Assembly: GCA_903870185.1 (NCBI GenBank)
Contig: CAIQCE010000286.1
Coordinates: 1-10,409, forward strand
DNA length: 10,409 nt
From: an uncultured Gammaproteobacteria bacterium
GTDB taxonomy: Bacteria > Pseudomonadota > Gammaproteobacteria > Coxiellales > Coxiellaceae
Reading direction: 5' to 3'
Shown here: in pieces, positions 1 through 7,570 of the stretch
Position numbering within the stretch: the stretch's first letter is position 1
Layout: every line of letters begins with the position of its first letter
Notes under the pieces: generated by a model
What the model was told of the DNA's origin: nothing
What the model saw: the letters and a program-made list of their open reading frames with translations, nothing else
Databases searched by the model: none
Made by a program: the position numbers and the translations under genes

Positions 1-1013
1 AACATCGCTTGTGGATTAGCGTTATAACTATCGTCGATCAAATGAATACCTTTAATACCTCGCTGAATTTGCAGACGCATTTTTTCTGCCTCAGCCAACT
101 CCAACCCTTTTTTAATAGCCGCCAATGGTACTTTAGCAGCATGAGCGATGGCAGCTGCTGCGAGCGCATTATAAATATTATGCTCTCCCACTAACTGAAG
201 CTGTACCTCGATGGCTTCACCTTCGATAGTGAGTTTAAAGTGAGGTTGGCCGATCTCGTTTAGACTAATGTTAGAGGCCCGTACTTCGGCTGGATTCTCA
301 ATGGCGAAACCAATGCTATGATGGCTGCCAGAACGCTTCTCCCAAAAATCAGCATAATAATCATCTCGATTAATCACGGCGATTCCATCAGGATTCAGTC
401 CTTGATAAATTTCCCCCTTGGCACAAGCGACCCCATCCAGATCACCGAACCCTTCCAAGTGAACGGGTGCTGCACAGGTAATGACAGCGATAGTTGGCTT
501 TAATCCATGAGTGAGCGTGGCGATTTCACCCGGATGATTAGCGCCCATCTCTTGAACCATATATTGAGTTTTGGAAGTCAAACGCAACATCGTCAATGGA
601 ATACCGATTTCATTGTTAAAGCTCGATTGGCTCGCTAAAGTTTCCCCGCATTGGTTGAAAATACTGGCAGCCAGTGCTCGAGTCGTGGTCTTACCACAGC
701 TACCTGTGATCGCAATCACCGGAATATTAAATTGCTTGCGGTGAAAGCTCGCCAAATCCATAAATGCCTTACGTGTATCATTCACCCGAATCACAGGCAA
801 TCCATAATCTCCCTCATGACTCACAATCGCGGCGACGGCACCCGCTTCATGAGCCGCCTCGATATAATCATGTCCGTCAAAACTCTCCCCACTGAGCGCA
901 ATAAAAAGGCTAGAGGGCTTAGTCGATCGACTGTCTAAATTAATCTCATTAAACTCTACATCTGTTCCAGTTACCTGGGCCCGAAGGATCTCAGCTGCTT
1001 TTGATAATTTCAT
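1..1013 (-). CDS. murF: UDP-MurNAc-tripeptide:D-Ala-D-Ala ligase MurF, 3' end cut off by the window
   Basis: MurF is the cytoplasmic ATP-dependent ligase that adds D-Ala-D-Ala to UDP-MurNAc-tripeptide, the last cytoplasmic step in building the stem peptide. I translated this frame by hand; it stays open to base 1, giving 337 codons of the roughly 450 usual for the family. Visible features are the N-terminal Mur domain with NLDSRS (25-30), the ATP P-loop GSCGKTT (104-110), FNNEIGIP (132-139), EMGANHPGEIA (155-165), HLEGFG (185-190) and, at the window edge, DDSYNANP, which opens the C-terminal domain. The missing part is the C-terminal ligase domain. The ATG lies inside the 3' end of murE (23-bp overlap), so the two are probably translationally coupled. 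A purine-rich GAGAG stretch precedes the start. Nothing suggests a pseudogene. Confidence 0.96.
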   Translation of the reverse strand, partial: MKLSKAAEILRAQVTGTDVEFNEINLDSRSTKPSSLFIALSGESFDGHDYIEAAHEAGAVAAIVSHEGDYGLPVIRVNDTRKAFMDLASFHRKQFNIPVIAITGSCGKTTTRALAASIFNQCGETLASQSSFNNEIGIPLTMLRLTSKTQYMVQEMGANHPGEIATLTHGLKPTIAVITCAAPVHLEGFGDLDGVACAKGEIYQGLNPDGIAVINRDDYYADFWEKRSGSHHSIGFAIENPAEVRASNISLNEIGQPHFKLTIEGEAIEVQLQLVGEHNIYNALAAAAIAHAAKVPLAAIKKGLELAEAEKMRLQIQRGIKGIHLIDDSYNANPQAM

Positions 1014-2514
1014 GCGCTCTCTCATCTAAATAATGTTGGACTTCTTCAATATCACTGAACTTTAATTTTTCCCTACCGATAATTTGATAGTCTTCATGCC
1101 CCTTACCAGCCAGCAAAATCATATCATCGGCAGTGGCTGTTTGTATCGCAAATTTTATCGCTTCTCTTCGTTCTTCAAGGGTTTTAACGTAGCCTAGGGA
1201 GTTGAAGCCCCCTTGGATTTCTTTCAAAATCTCCAGAGGATCTTCGGTTCGAGGATTGTCACTCGTTAATACGACTTGATCGGCGCAGGATTCTGCAATG
1301 CTTCCCATTATCGGTCTTTTCAATCGATCGCGATCACCCCCACAACCAAACACACACCAAAGCTTCCCTCGACAATTTTCCCTCAAAGTACTCAAGGTTT
1401 TTTCTAAAGCATCGGGGGTATGAGCATAATCGACAACCACAGTAGGCAAACCCGCCTCCCCTCCCAAAATTTGCATTCTTCCAGGTACGCTTTTTAATCT
1501 TGATAAATTGGCTGTAATCTCAGAAAAGGGACAATCCAGCACTCCTAACACGCCCGCGACAGCCAAAACATTACTGATATTAAAGCGCCCTAACAATGGC
1601 AAATTGAGATTAGATTGCCCCCAGGGAGTTTCTAAGTTGAGCTCATAACCGCTGCTCTTAATTTGAATATCCGTTGCTGACACCAATGCATCCTGTGGAA
1701 ATTTCCGGGCCTCTTGAGTATAGCCGATAATTTTTAATTCACTTTGGAATCTCAGAGCCCAATCGCGCCCATATGAATCATCCAAATTTAAAATAGCCGA
1801 TTTGAGATAGGGGAATTCAAAAAGTCGAGCTTTAGCTGCCGCATAATTTTCCATATTGCCATGATAATCTAAATGATCCTGGCTTAACTGAGTGAACACT
1901 GCTATTTCAAAATTCACCGCACTGACCCGATACTGCACTAAAGCATGTGAAGTGACTTCCATAGCGACTACTTTTACATGCTCTAATTCGAGCTCTGCCA
2001 ATTCCCGCTGTACGGAGATAGGATCTAAAGTGGTATGTGAACTCGATTTTAAATGAGGCAAAACCCCTGTACCCAAAGTTCCCATCACCGCGGATTTAAT
2101 TCCCATCGATGTCAAAGCATGAGCAATAAAGTGCGTACATGAAGTTTTCCCATTGGTACCTGTCACTCCAATGATCTTCATTTTTTGAGAGGGGTTCCCA
2201 TAATAGCGCGAAGCGATTTCACTCAAATGCTTCGATAATTCAGAGATTTTTAATAATATGACTTTGTTTTCTAGGTCTTGTAAATTTTCCGAAAAAGCCT
2301 CTGATCCTTGAGCCTCTAATACAATTGCAGCAGCTCCTTTCTCATAAGCCTCTTGGATAAAAACTCTCCCGTCCACCTCAAGCCCTGGATACGCGAAAAA
2401 CAAATCTCCCGGCTTGAGTTGCCGGCTGTCCAAGCATAATCCTTTGATCTTAAGATCAGGGATCTCGGCGGGATCTAAAAAACCTTTGAGAAGCTGTGAT
2501 AGAAAGCGGTTCAA
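991..2514 (-). CDS. murE: UDP-MurNAc-L-Ala-D-Glu:meso-diaminopimelate ligase MurE
   Basis: MurE adds the third amino acid to UDP-MurNAc-L-Ala-D-Glu in the cytoplasm. The protein has 507 aa, a normal family length. It shows the N-terminal domain with CLDSRQLKPGDLF (27-39), the ATP P-loop GTNGKTS (119-125), the EVTSHAL segment (186-192), SQDHLDYHG (211-219), the Lys in AAAKARLF (K228) that matches the carbamylated lysine of the family, GRFNISN (309-315) and DNPRTEDP (419-426). DNPR is the known signature for meso-DAP rather than lysine, so the cell wall is predicted to be of the Gram-negative DAP type. The start is TTG: an in-frame TAA lies five codons upstream, there is no ATG near the N-terminus, and AAGGA sits 9 nt before the TTG. 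It overlaps murF by 23 bp, but is separated from ftsI by 150 bp holding a palindromic repeat. Confidence 0.97.
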   Translation of the reverse strand: MNRFLSQLLKGFLDPAEIPDLKIKGLCLDSRQLKPGDLFFAYPGLEVDGRVFIQEAYEKGAAAIVLEAQGSEAFSENLQDLENKVILLKISELSKHLSEIASRYYGNPSQKMKIIGVTGTNGKTSCTHFIAHALTSMGIKSAVMGTLGTGVLPHLKSSSHTTLDPISVQRELAELELEHVKVVAMEVTSHALVQYRVSAVNFEIAVFTQLSQDHLDYHGNMENYAAAKARLFEFPYLKSAILNLDDSYGRDWALRFQSELKIIGYTQEARKFPQDALVSATDIQIKSSGYELNLETPWGQSNLNLPLLGRFNISNVLAVAGVLGVLDCPFSEITANLSRLKSVPGRMQILGGEAGLPTVVVDYAHTPDALEKTLSTLRENCRGKLWCVFGCGGDRDRLKRPIMGSIAESCADQVVLTSDNPRTEDPLEILKEIQGGFNSLGYVKTLEERREAIKFAIQTATADDMILLAGKGHEDYQIIGREKLKFSDIEEVQHYLDERAHEIIKSS

Positions 2515-2529
2515 GTTTGTGGGTCCTTA

Positions 2530-2660
2530 ACGTAGGTTAGTGCCAAGTGAAGCGCGGCCTAACGTTCTTTTTTCTCGTCTTTGCAAAAAACATTTTGATT
2601 GTTGGGCCGCGCATGCAATGCATGCTTGGCACCAACCTACAAAAACAGCTCAACCTACGT
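2530..2660. repeat. Imperfect palindromic repeat element between ftsI and murE
   Basis: The left arm begins GTAGGTTAGTGCCAAG (2532-2547) and continues to GCGCGGCC (2552-2559). The right arm, read on the other strand from 2640, begins GTAGGTTGGTGCCAAG and reaches GCGCGGCC (2606-2613). Between these two blocks the right arm holds an extra near-palindromic segment (ATGCATTGCATGC) that the left arm lacks. The ~40 bp between the arms is AT-rich and non-coding. A further copy of the tip, ACGTAGGTTG, lies at 2651-2660 in inverted orientation to 2530-2538. This looks like a small non-autonomous repeat (REP- or MITE-like) inserted in the operon, or a large intercistronic hairpin. The family is not identified. 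The murE ribosome-binding site begins right beside the left arm. Confidence 0.75.
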
Positions 2661-2664
2661 CATA

Positions 2665-4359
2665 TTAAATATACGGCTTAGGGGCTTCATCATGCAAATG
2701 CACTAAATCATCCGGCTTCACATTAAATAATCGCAATGTATCACTCATCACCTTCGAAAATACAGGAGCTGCCACATACGCTGCAAAATGCTGGCCCTTA
2801 GGATCCGTAATCGCAACCGCAATCACAAACCGCGGATGAGTCACCGGCGCAAAGCCCACGAAGGAAGACATATATCGATGATTTTTATCATAACCATTTG
2901 GCCCTGCAATATACGCGGTTCCCGTCTTCCCAGCTACCCAATAACCCGGCACTCGTGCTCGAGTTCCACTGCCGGTCGCCACTACCGTTTTTAACATCTC
3001 GGCAACTTGTCGTGCAATCTCTGGCTTTATAATTTGCACACCTTCAGGCAGACTAGTTTGTTTAACAAAACTCACAGGACGTAATATGCCCCCTGCAGCA
3101 AAAACACTATACGCTTGCGCCAATTGTAATACTGAGACTGACATTCCATAACCATAGGCAGAACTCGCAATCTCACTGCTATACCAGTGTGATCGATCGA
3201 TCAAAGTTCCATTCGTTTCCCCTGGAAATCCACTGGCTGTTTTTTCTCCAAACCCAAATCGTCGCAACAGTTTCCAATAATCATGAGGGGGCAGCGACAA
3301 CATAATTTTCGCAACTCCAATGTTACTCGATTTCTCAATAATTTGAGTCAATGTCATGACTCCATGTTCATTCCCTTCATCTCGAATTGAAAACCCTCCA
3401 ACCCTCATCCAACCTGGGCTAGTATCAATCGTGGAACTAGGCTTATAGCGCCCACTTTCCAAAGCCAAGGCGGCGGTAAATGGTTTGATGATAGAGCCTG
3501 GCTCGTATTTATCTGTGACGGCACGATTTCTATAAGCCTCTACTGGCACATGTCCTCGACTATTGGGATTATAAGATGGTTGATTCACCATCGCTAAAAT
3601 CTCACCTGTCTCTGCATCTAAGACTACGATAGAACCGGATTTGGCATGAAATTCTTCAACAGCTGCTTTTAAATCTCGATATGCGACATATTGAATCCGT
3701 TGATCGATACTCAATTGCAAATTATGACCCTGCTGAGAAGGGCGAAGTAATTCTAGCTCCTCAATCACATTTCCTAATCGATCTTTCAAGACTCGTTTTT
3801 TGCCAGAAATTCCTTGTAACCAATGATTATAAGCCAGCTCTAATCCTTCTTGGCCACGATCATCAACATTGGTGAATCCCACCACATGAGCCCCAATCTC
3901 AGCTTCCGGATAAAAACGCTTAGATTCCTGCTGAAAATTAACACCTGGGATTTTAAGCGCCTTCAACTCTAGTGCTTTTTCAGGCACCAAACCTCTCTTG
4001 AGATAAACAAATTCATGCTTAGCTTGTGTTTTCAATTTTTGTTTAATCACCCAACTCGGGATACTCAAAAATTTTGATAGCACACTTAATTGAGCGGGAG
4101 ATGGTGAAAATAATTTAGGATTAATCCAAACGGATTCCACTGGTGTACTGATAGCGAGTGGCTCTTGATTACGATCAAAAATCATTCCACGAGAAGCAGG
4201 AATTTCCATGGTACGCATGATTCGTGCTGTGCTTTGCGCTAATAAAAAATCTCTGTTGATAATGCCAAGCTCAATCAGCCTCCAGAATAGACCGAATAAG
4301 ACCAATGACAATAAAGCAATTGGAAAATAAAATCTCCAAGAAATAGGGGCTCGTTGCAT
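2665..4359 (-). CDS. ftsI: Septal peptidoglycan transpeptidase FtsI (penicillin-binding protein 3)
   Basis: This is a class B penicillin-binding protein that cross-links septal peptidoglycan in the periplasm as part of the divisome. It has 564 aa, close to the family norm. There is a short cytoplasmic N-terminus, one membrane anchor (about residues 9-27), then the dimerisation/pedestal domain with RGMIFDRN (57-64), GAHVVGFTN (156-164) and GLELAYN (172-178). The transpeptidase domain carries all three catalytic motifs: SxxK as S289-I-I-K292, SxN as S344-S-N346, and KTG as K478-T-G480. All active-site residues are present, so it should be functional and beta-lactam sensitive. The ATG is 10 nt after the ftsL stop with no clear Shine-Dalgarno, so coupling to ftsL is likely. 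The palindromic repeat begins just after its stop codon. Confidence 0.97.
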   Translation of the reverse strand: MQRAPISWRFYFPIALLSLVLFGLFWRLIELGIINRDFLLAQSTARIMRTMEIPASRGMIFDRNQEPLAISTPVESVWINPKLFSPSPAQLSVLSKFLSIPSWVIKQKLKTQAKHEFVYLKRGLVPEKALELKALKIPGVNFQQESKRFYPEAEIGAHVVGFTNVDDRGQEGLELAYNHWLQGISGKKRVLKDRLGNVIEELELLRPSQQGHNLQLSIDQRIQYVAYRDLKAAVEEFHAKSGSIVVLDAETGEILAMVNQPSYNPNSRGHVPVEAYRNRAVTDKYEPGSIIKPFTAALALESGRYKPSSTIDTSPGWMRVGGFSIRDEGNEHGVMTLTQIIEKSSNIGVAKIMLSLPPHDYWKLLRRFGFGEKTASGFPGETNGTLIDRSHWYSSEIASSAYGYGMSVSVLQLAQAYSVFAAGGILRPVSFVKQTSLPEGVQIIKPEIARQVAEMLKTVVATGSGTRARVPGYWVAGKTGTAYIAGPNGYDKNHRYMSSFVGFAPVTHPRFVIAVAITDPKGQHFAAYVAAPVFSKVMSDTLRLFNVKPDDLVHLHDEAPKPYI

Positions 4360-4369
4360 GGGAGTCTGA

Positions 4370-4720
4370 CTATTCTACAGCGACCATGGTGATATCATTC
4401 GATCTTGGCGTCACCATTCCAAGCTCATTATTTGCGATATTTTGAATGCGCAATTGAGCGGACCAAGTACTTTGCTCGAGCAATAATTTATTCCACTCTA
4501 CCAAAGAAGATTCTCTTTGTTGTTGAACTTCCTGATACTGAATAAACAATCGACGTTCTAAATCTTTACTATAAATAATCGAAAAAGCCGAAGTTAATAA
4601 TAAAAAAATCATAATTCCAATGCCCATGCCTGAGCGTGCGATTTGGAAAAAATTAAAAGTGACTTGAGCGATCAAGTTTTCCTGAAGATCTAAAATTCGA
4701 GTGGCTGCATTCATATTCAT
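4370..4720 (-). CDS. ftsL: Cell division protein FtsL
   Basis: A small bitopic divisome protein of 116 aa. FtsL forms a complex with FtsB and FtsQ and helps activate FtsWI. The sequence has a ~32-residue cytoplasmic N-terminus, one hydrophobic membrane segment (about 33-49, GIGIMIFLLLTSAFSIIY), and a Glu/Gln-rich periplasmic helix (about 52-100) suited to a coiled coil. FtsL is poorly conserved, so the call rests on size, topology and position between rsmH and ftsI. The start codon overlaps the rsmH stop (ATGA, 4717-4720). GGAG lies 8 nt upstream, inside the end of rsmH. A second ATG two codons later (MNM) is possible but less well placed. Confidence 0.92.
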   Translation of the reverse strand: MNMNAATRILDLQENLIAQVTFNFFQIARSGMGIGIMIFLLLTSAFSIIYSKDLERRLFIQYQEVQQQRESSLVEWNKLLLEQSTWSAQLRIQNIANNELGMVTPRSNDITMVAVE

Positions 4721-5640
4721 GTTGTTTTCTCCGCTATTCTCAATCGAGCGCTACGTGCCCGAGGATTTCTTGAAATTTCTGTTTCACTAGGCTTAATCGA
4801 AGCCCATTTCTTCAACCGACGGTTAAGCTGCACGTTCTTCACCGGAACTTCACTGGGAAAGGGATCATGTCCTGCTTCATGTTGTATGAAGCGTTTCACA
4901 ATCCGATCTTCCAGGGAGTGAAAGCTAATAACGCACAGCCGTCCGCCCACCGACAATATTTCTAAACTCTGTTGCAAACATTCTTGCAACTCATTTAATT
5001 CATCATTGACCCAGATGCGTATGGCTTGAAAACTCTTAGTGGCTGGGTGACGCTTAAGCTTAAGTGAAGGATAAGCTCCACTGATCACGGCAGCGAGCTT
5101 CGCTGTCGTCATCAGCGGCTGTTCGAGCCGCTCCCTCACTATTGCTTTGGCTATTCGTCTTGAATAGCGCTCCTCACCGTACTCCCACAATACCCGAGCA
5201 ATTTCGGACTCGCTTTCGCTGTTAATCCAGCTAGCGGCATCTCGTCCTTGCATCCGGTCCATTCGCATATCCAAGGGTCCATCCTGCATAAAACTGAAGC
5301 CTCTATCAGCCTCATCTAACTGCGGGGATGAAACACCCAGGTCCAATAAAATTCCGTCTACCCTTCCTCGCCAACCATGGCGCTCCACAATCTTTCCTAA
5401 TTCTGCAATATGAGCATGTTCTACTTGAACTTGCTCTGACTCTAACGCTTTTGCCACCTCGATGGCTGCCCAATCTTTATCGATCACTAACAATCGACCC
5501 TTTGGACTCAGGTGTTTCAAAATCTCTCGGCTATGGCCTCCCCGCCCAAATGTCGCATCGACATAATAACCGTCAGGCTTAATATTCAGCCCTTCTATCA
5601 CCTCTTGTAAGAGTACCGATTCGTGTACGTTCTTCATCAC
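4717..5640 (-). CDS. rsmH: 16S rRNA (cytosine1402-N4)-methyltransferase RsmH (MraW)
   Basis: RsmH is a SAM-dependent enzyme that methylates N4 of C1402 in the decoding centre of 16S rRNA. At 307 aa it has the usual family length. Visible signatures are the SAM-binding motif DATFGRGGHS (28-37), the second SAM-site strand LLVIDKD (50-56), LDLGVSSPQLD (99-109), GFSF and PLDMRMD (114-128), and VISFHSLEDRIVKRFI near the C-terminus. The start is ambiguous by one codon. GTG at 5640 overlaps the mraZ stop as GTGA, while ATG at 5637 forms TGATG with the same stop. I give the longer form, but the ATG (306 aa) is at least as likely. No strong Shine-Dalgarno is present, in keeping with coupling to mraZ. 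The 3' end overlaps ftsL by 4 bp. Confidence 0.97.
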   Translation of the reverse strand: MMKNVHESVLLQEVIEGLNIKPDGYYVDATFGRGGHSREILKHLSPKGRLLVIDKDWAAIEVAKALESEQVQVEHAHIAELGKIVERHGWRGRVDGILLDLGVSSPQLDEADRGFSFMQDGPLDMRMDRMQGRDAASWINSESESEIARVLWEYGEERYSRRIAKAIVRERLEQPLMTTAKLAAVISGAYPSLKLKRHPATKSFQAIRIWVNDELNELQECLQQSLEILSVGGRLCVISFHSLEDRIVKRFIQHEAGHDPFPSEVPVKNVQLNRRLKKWASIKPSETEISRNPRARSARLRIAEKTT

Positions 5641-6095
5641 AAAGACAAATGTCGTAATTCATCAGGCATCCCTTCCTCACCACCGAGCTCCTCAGCCAAC
5701 CAGGTCTCCCGTCCTTTCTGCCATTGAGTCTCACCCCAAATTTCAAATTTCTTACCTTGACCTACCAACATCAATGCCCGATCTAGGCCCGCATATTCTC
5801 TTAACAAAGCCGGTAGCAAAATCCGTCCCTGTCCATCCATCTCTAATTCAGTCGCATGTCCAATCAATAAACGTTGGATTCGACGGGTAACAGGGTTAAA
5901 GCTTGATAAAGCCTCCAATTTAGTCTCAATCAGCTCCCACTGGTGGTAGGGGTATAACAATAAGCAATTTTGTTCAGTATCGATGGTGACAACTAAAACT
6001 CCCTTCGCCTCACCTTCTAAAGCAGTCCTATAGCGGCTTGGCATTGCCATTCGCCCCTTTCCATCCAAATTGACTGCTGTTAATCCTCTAAACAT
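5637..6095 (-). CDS. mraZ: Transcriptional regulator MraZ
   Basis: MraZ is a DNA-binding protein of the SpoVT-AbrB fold that forms ring-shaped oligomers and controls the dcw operon it heads. I start it at the ATG at 6095, giving MFRG and 152 aa, the usual family form, with GGTGGAG placed 5 nt upstream. A GTG at 6116 would add seven residues (MGNGGAT) that do not look like MraZ and would put the start inside the operator. Both AbrB-like halves carry the DxxxR signature: DGKGR (11-15) followed by MAMPSRYR, and DGQGR (87-91) followed by ILLPALLR. The stop overlaps the rsmH start. Four GTGG boxes in its own leader suggest autoregulation. Confidence 0.97.
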   Translation of the reverse strand: MFRGLTAVNLDGKGRMAMPSRYRTALEGEAKGVLVVTIDTEQNCLLLYPYHQWELIETKLEALSSFNPVTRRIQRLLIGHATELEMDGQGRILLPALLREYAGLDRALMLVGQGKKFEIWGETQWQKGRETWLAEELGGEEGMPDELRHLSL

Positions 6096-6102
6096 CGTTG
6101 CT

Positions 6103-6136
6103 CCACCATTCCCCACAAATCACCACTTTCTTCCAC
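6103..6136 (-). promoter_or_regulatory. Predicted MraZ operator: four GTGG boxes at exact 10-bp spacing
   Basis: On the minus strand GTGG begins at 6136, 6126, 6116 and 6106, each exactly 10 bp apart, with variable 6-bp intervals. MraZ is known to bind short direct repeats (TGGGN in E. coli) on one helical face with this spacing, just upstream of mraZ. Here the boxes read GTGGAA, GTGGTG, GTGGGG and GTGGAG. The last one is also the ribosome-binding site of mraZ. The match to the known architecture is seen in the sequence; binding is inferred. Confidence 0.85.
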
Positions 6137-6146
6137 TTCGAAGATC

Positions 6147-6175
6147 ATTATAGTAGTAAATATATAAAATTCCAC
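6147..6175 (-). promoter_or_regulatory. Predicted mraZ (dcw) promoter
   Basis: A perfect -10 hexamer TATAAT lies at 6152-6147 on the minus strand. Seventeen bp upstream is a weak -35, GTGGAA (6175-6170), matching three of six consensus bases. The start of transcription would fall near 6140, giving a leader of about 45 nt. All four MraZ boxes would then lie just downstream of the -10, a position suited to repression by blocking RNA polymerase. No terminator is visible between the upstream gene's stop (6262) and this promoter, so some readthrough into the dcw operon is possible. Confidence 0.65.
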
Positions 6176-6261
6176 TGGATATTGAATTATTTGAATAGAT
6201 AAGATGGGGTTCTTAGACTGATGATTTTGAATTACACTCTATGTGCATGATTTTTAATATA

Positions 6262-7458
6262 TTACCCTGAATTACCCATCCCATAAGGAGCTTGGGAAAC
6301 AGGCGCATCGTCTCCCGTGCCCAGCTGATAGATATGGCTGCGCTCCTTATCATTAGGGCCAGGGGTCCGCAAAGCGATTAAATTCATTAATTTCCGAACA
6401 ACACCAGGATCTAAATCAGCAGAACCAGGATTACTGAAGATAGCGGAAGAGAGCTCCAGTGCCCGTAAATATAATGCCTCGCTATGATCATGATGAGACT
6501 CTTCCAACAAAACTTCGATGGCGGTTAAATATTGATCAGGCTGACTTCCTTGTTTGGCTTCAGCAGTAAGATGTGAGATTCTCAAACGGGTTTTTTCCTG
6601 CTGCTGCTCCTCAGTCAATGGATCTTTCATAACATAGGCTTCAACCTTCAAATCAGGAAAATGGTCCTTCAGTGTCTGCACCTTTTCATCTAATTCCACC
6701 GTTACATCACACAAAAGGGAACGAAGCATAGGACTTAAAAATCGATAAATAGCGGCAACTGCTGCCTTAAAATCTCCTCTATTATTAGCCCCGGCGGCTA
6801 ATTCTGCCAAACCACGAACAGCTTCTTCTTCCACACCTGAACGCTCTAATATTCTTCTAAGAGCACTTACTTTTTTGACTCGAGTTCGAGTATTAATCCC
6901 AAGGGGAGTAAAGCCCCCTAATTCATAGGCCTTTAAAATAGCCGCCATTTTCTGGGGTACAAGCATTCCCGCAAGTTTTCCACGCAACATATAAATTTGA
7001 TATTTTTGAGTCGGCAAGGTCTTATCAGTTTCCCAGATTAAAACTTTCAAGGGAATCGCATCCCTGAGACTGAAGGCAGGTAGAATCGACACCCGAAGAT
7101 TTCCTAATAATCGAGCTTGTTCAGGCAACTCATTATCCAATAACAAGCGATAGCTAGCCGCCAATAAATGTTGAAAAGTGCCATTGGGCTTCACTCGTTT
7201 GGATTCACCCAAGGCTTTGAGCTGAACTAGAATCTCATCAAGAGTGGTTTTAGGATTATTTAATAGGGCTGTGATTTCAGCCTTAAAAGTTCTTCGACTC
7301 CAGATACTGCCTTTATAGGCATTCAGTAATCGGCGAAATTGTTGCAGGGTACTGCGAGTTTGATAATCAGAAGTAGTGGTGGAGCTGAAAATAGAAAGTT
7401 TTAAATTAGTTTCAGCACGCCTATTCCTTGCAAGCTTCAGATAACCTTGATAGTCCAT
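6262..7458 (-). CDS. Unrecognised 398-aa helical protein, paralogue of the 781-aa neighbour
   Basis: I do not recognise a family. The protein is soluble-looking, with no signal peptide or membrane segment, and appears mostly helical. Two related units can be seen: FRRLLNAY (41-48) followed by GTFQHLLAASYRLL (93-106), and MAAILKAY (171-178) followed by GGF, TRT (190-192) and GDFKAAVAAIYRFL (228-241). The last segment of each unit matches at 7 of 14 positions. The C-terminal ~155 residues are separate and charged, ending in a Gly/Ser-rich tail. The start MDYQGYL resembles MKYMNYL of the neighbour, which supports this ATG. The likely Shine-Dalgarno (GAGGG) lies in the 3' arm of a terminator-like hairpin. 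It ends 166 bp before mraZ, which has its own promoter. Roles as an effector, scaffold or RNA-binding protein are all unproven. Confidence 0.85.
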   Translation of the reverse strand: MDYQGYLKLARNRRAETNLKLSIFSSTTTSDYQTRSTLQQFRRLLNAYKGSIWSRRTFKAEITALLNNPKTTLDEILVQLKALGESKRVKPNGTFQHLLAASYRLLLDNELPEQARLLGNLRVSILPAFSLRDAIPLKVLIWETDKTLPTQKYQIYMLRGKLAGMLVPQKMAAILKAYELGGFTPLGINTRTRVKKVSALRRILERSGVEEEAVRGLAELAAGANNRGDFKAAVAAIYRFLSPMLRSLLCDVTVELDEKVQTLKDHFPDLKVEAYVMKDPLTEEQQQEKTRLRISHLTAEAKQGSQPDQYLTAIEVLLEESHHDHSEALYLRALELSSAIFSNPGSADLDPGVVRKLMNLIALRTPGPNDKERSHIYQLGTGDDAPVSQAPYGMGNSG

Positions 7459-7524
7459 TAAAAAACCCTCACGTCTGCCGACAGAATCTTAAAATCTCAG
7501 ATTCTGCCTACAAACGCAAGGGTT
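7459..7524 (-). terminator. Long hairpin with T6 tract just before the 398-aa gene
   Basis: On the minus strand the outer stem pairs AACCCTTGCG (7524-7515) with CGTGAGGGTT (7473-7464), imperfectly. The inner stem pairs CAGAATCT (7506-7499) perfectly with AGATTCTG (7489-7482) around a 9-nt loop. Six T follow (7465-7460, the first within the stem base), then A and the start ATG. This has the form of a Rho-independent terminator for the 781-aa gene, but the 3' arm also contains the GAGGG that would be the ribosome-binding site of the next gene. It may therefore act as a terminator, an attenuator or a block on translation. Confidence 0.6.
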
Positions 7525-7531
7525 ATGCGAA

Positions 7532-7563
7532 CTTAACGATTGGCTTTATTAAGCAATGTTAAG
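7532..7563 (-). other. Second hairpin in the 781-aa/398-aa intergenic gap
   Basis: On the minus strand CTTAACATTG (7563-7554) pairs with CAAT-C-GTTAAG (7542-7532) with one bulged base, around an AT-rich loop. It begins 7 nt after the stop codon of the 781-aa gene and is not followed by a T tract. It could protect the 3' end of the upstream mRNA or act together with the terminator-like hairpin that follows. The pairing is visible; any function is inferred. Confidence 0.4.
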
Positions 7564-7570
7564 AGCTTCT

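Noticed and set aside
9..938. Plus-strand open frames over the left edge
   Set aside because: They are antisense to murF, whose motifs are clear in the minus-strand translation.
2788..5582. Plus-strand open frames antisense to ftsI and rsmH
   Set aside because: They lie opposite strongly supported conserved genes and have no recognisable features.
6096..6116. A GTG start giving MraZ seven more residues
   Set aside because: MraZ proteins begin at MFRG; the extra codons are the operator boxes and the ribosome-binding site.
6240..6262. AT-rich palindrome (TAATATATTA) after the 398-aa gene as a terminator
   Set aside because: There is no GC-containing stem and no T tract follows on the minus strand.
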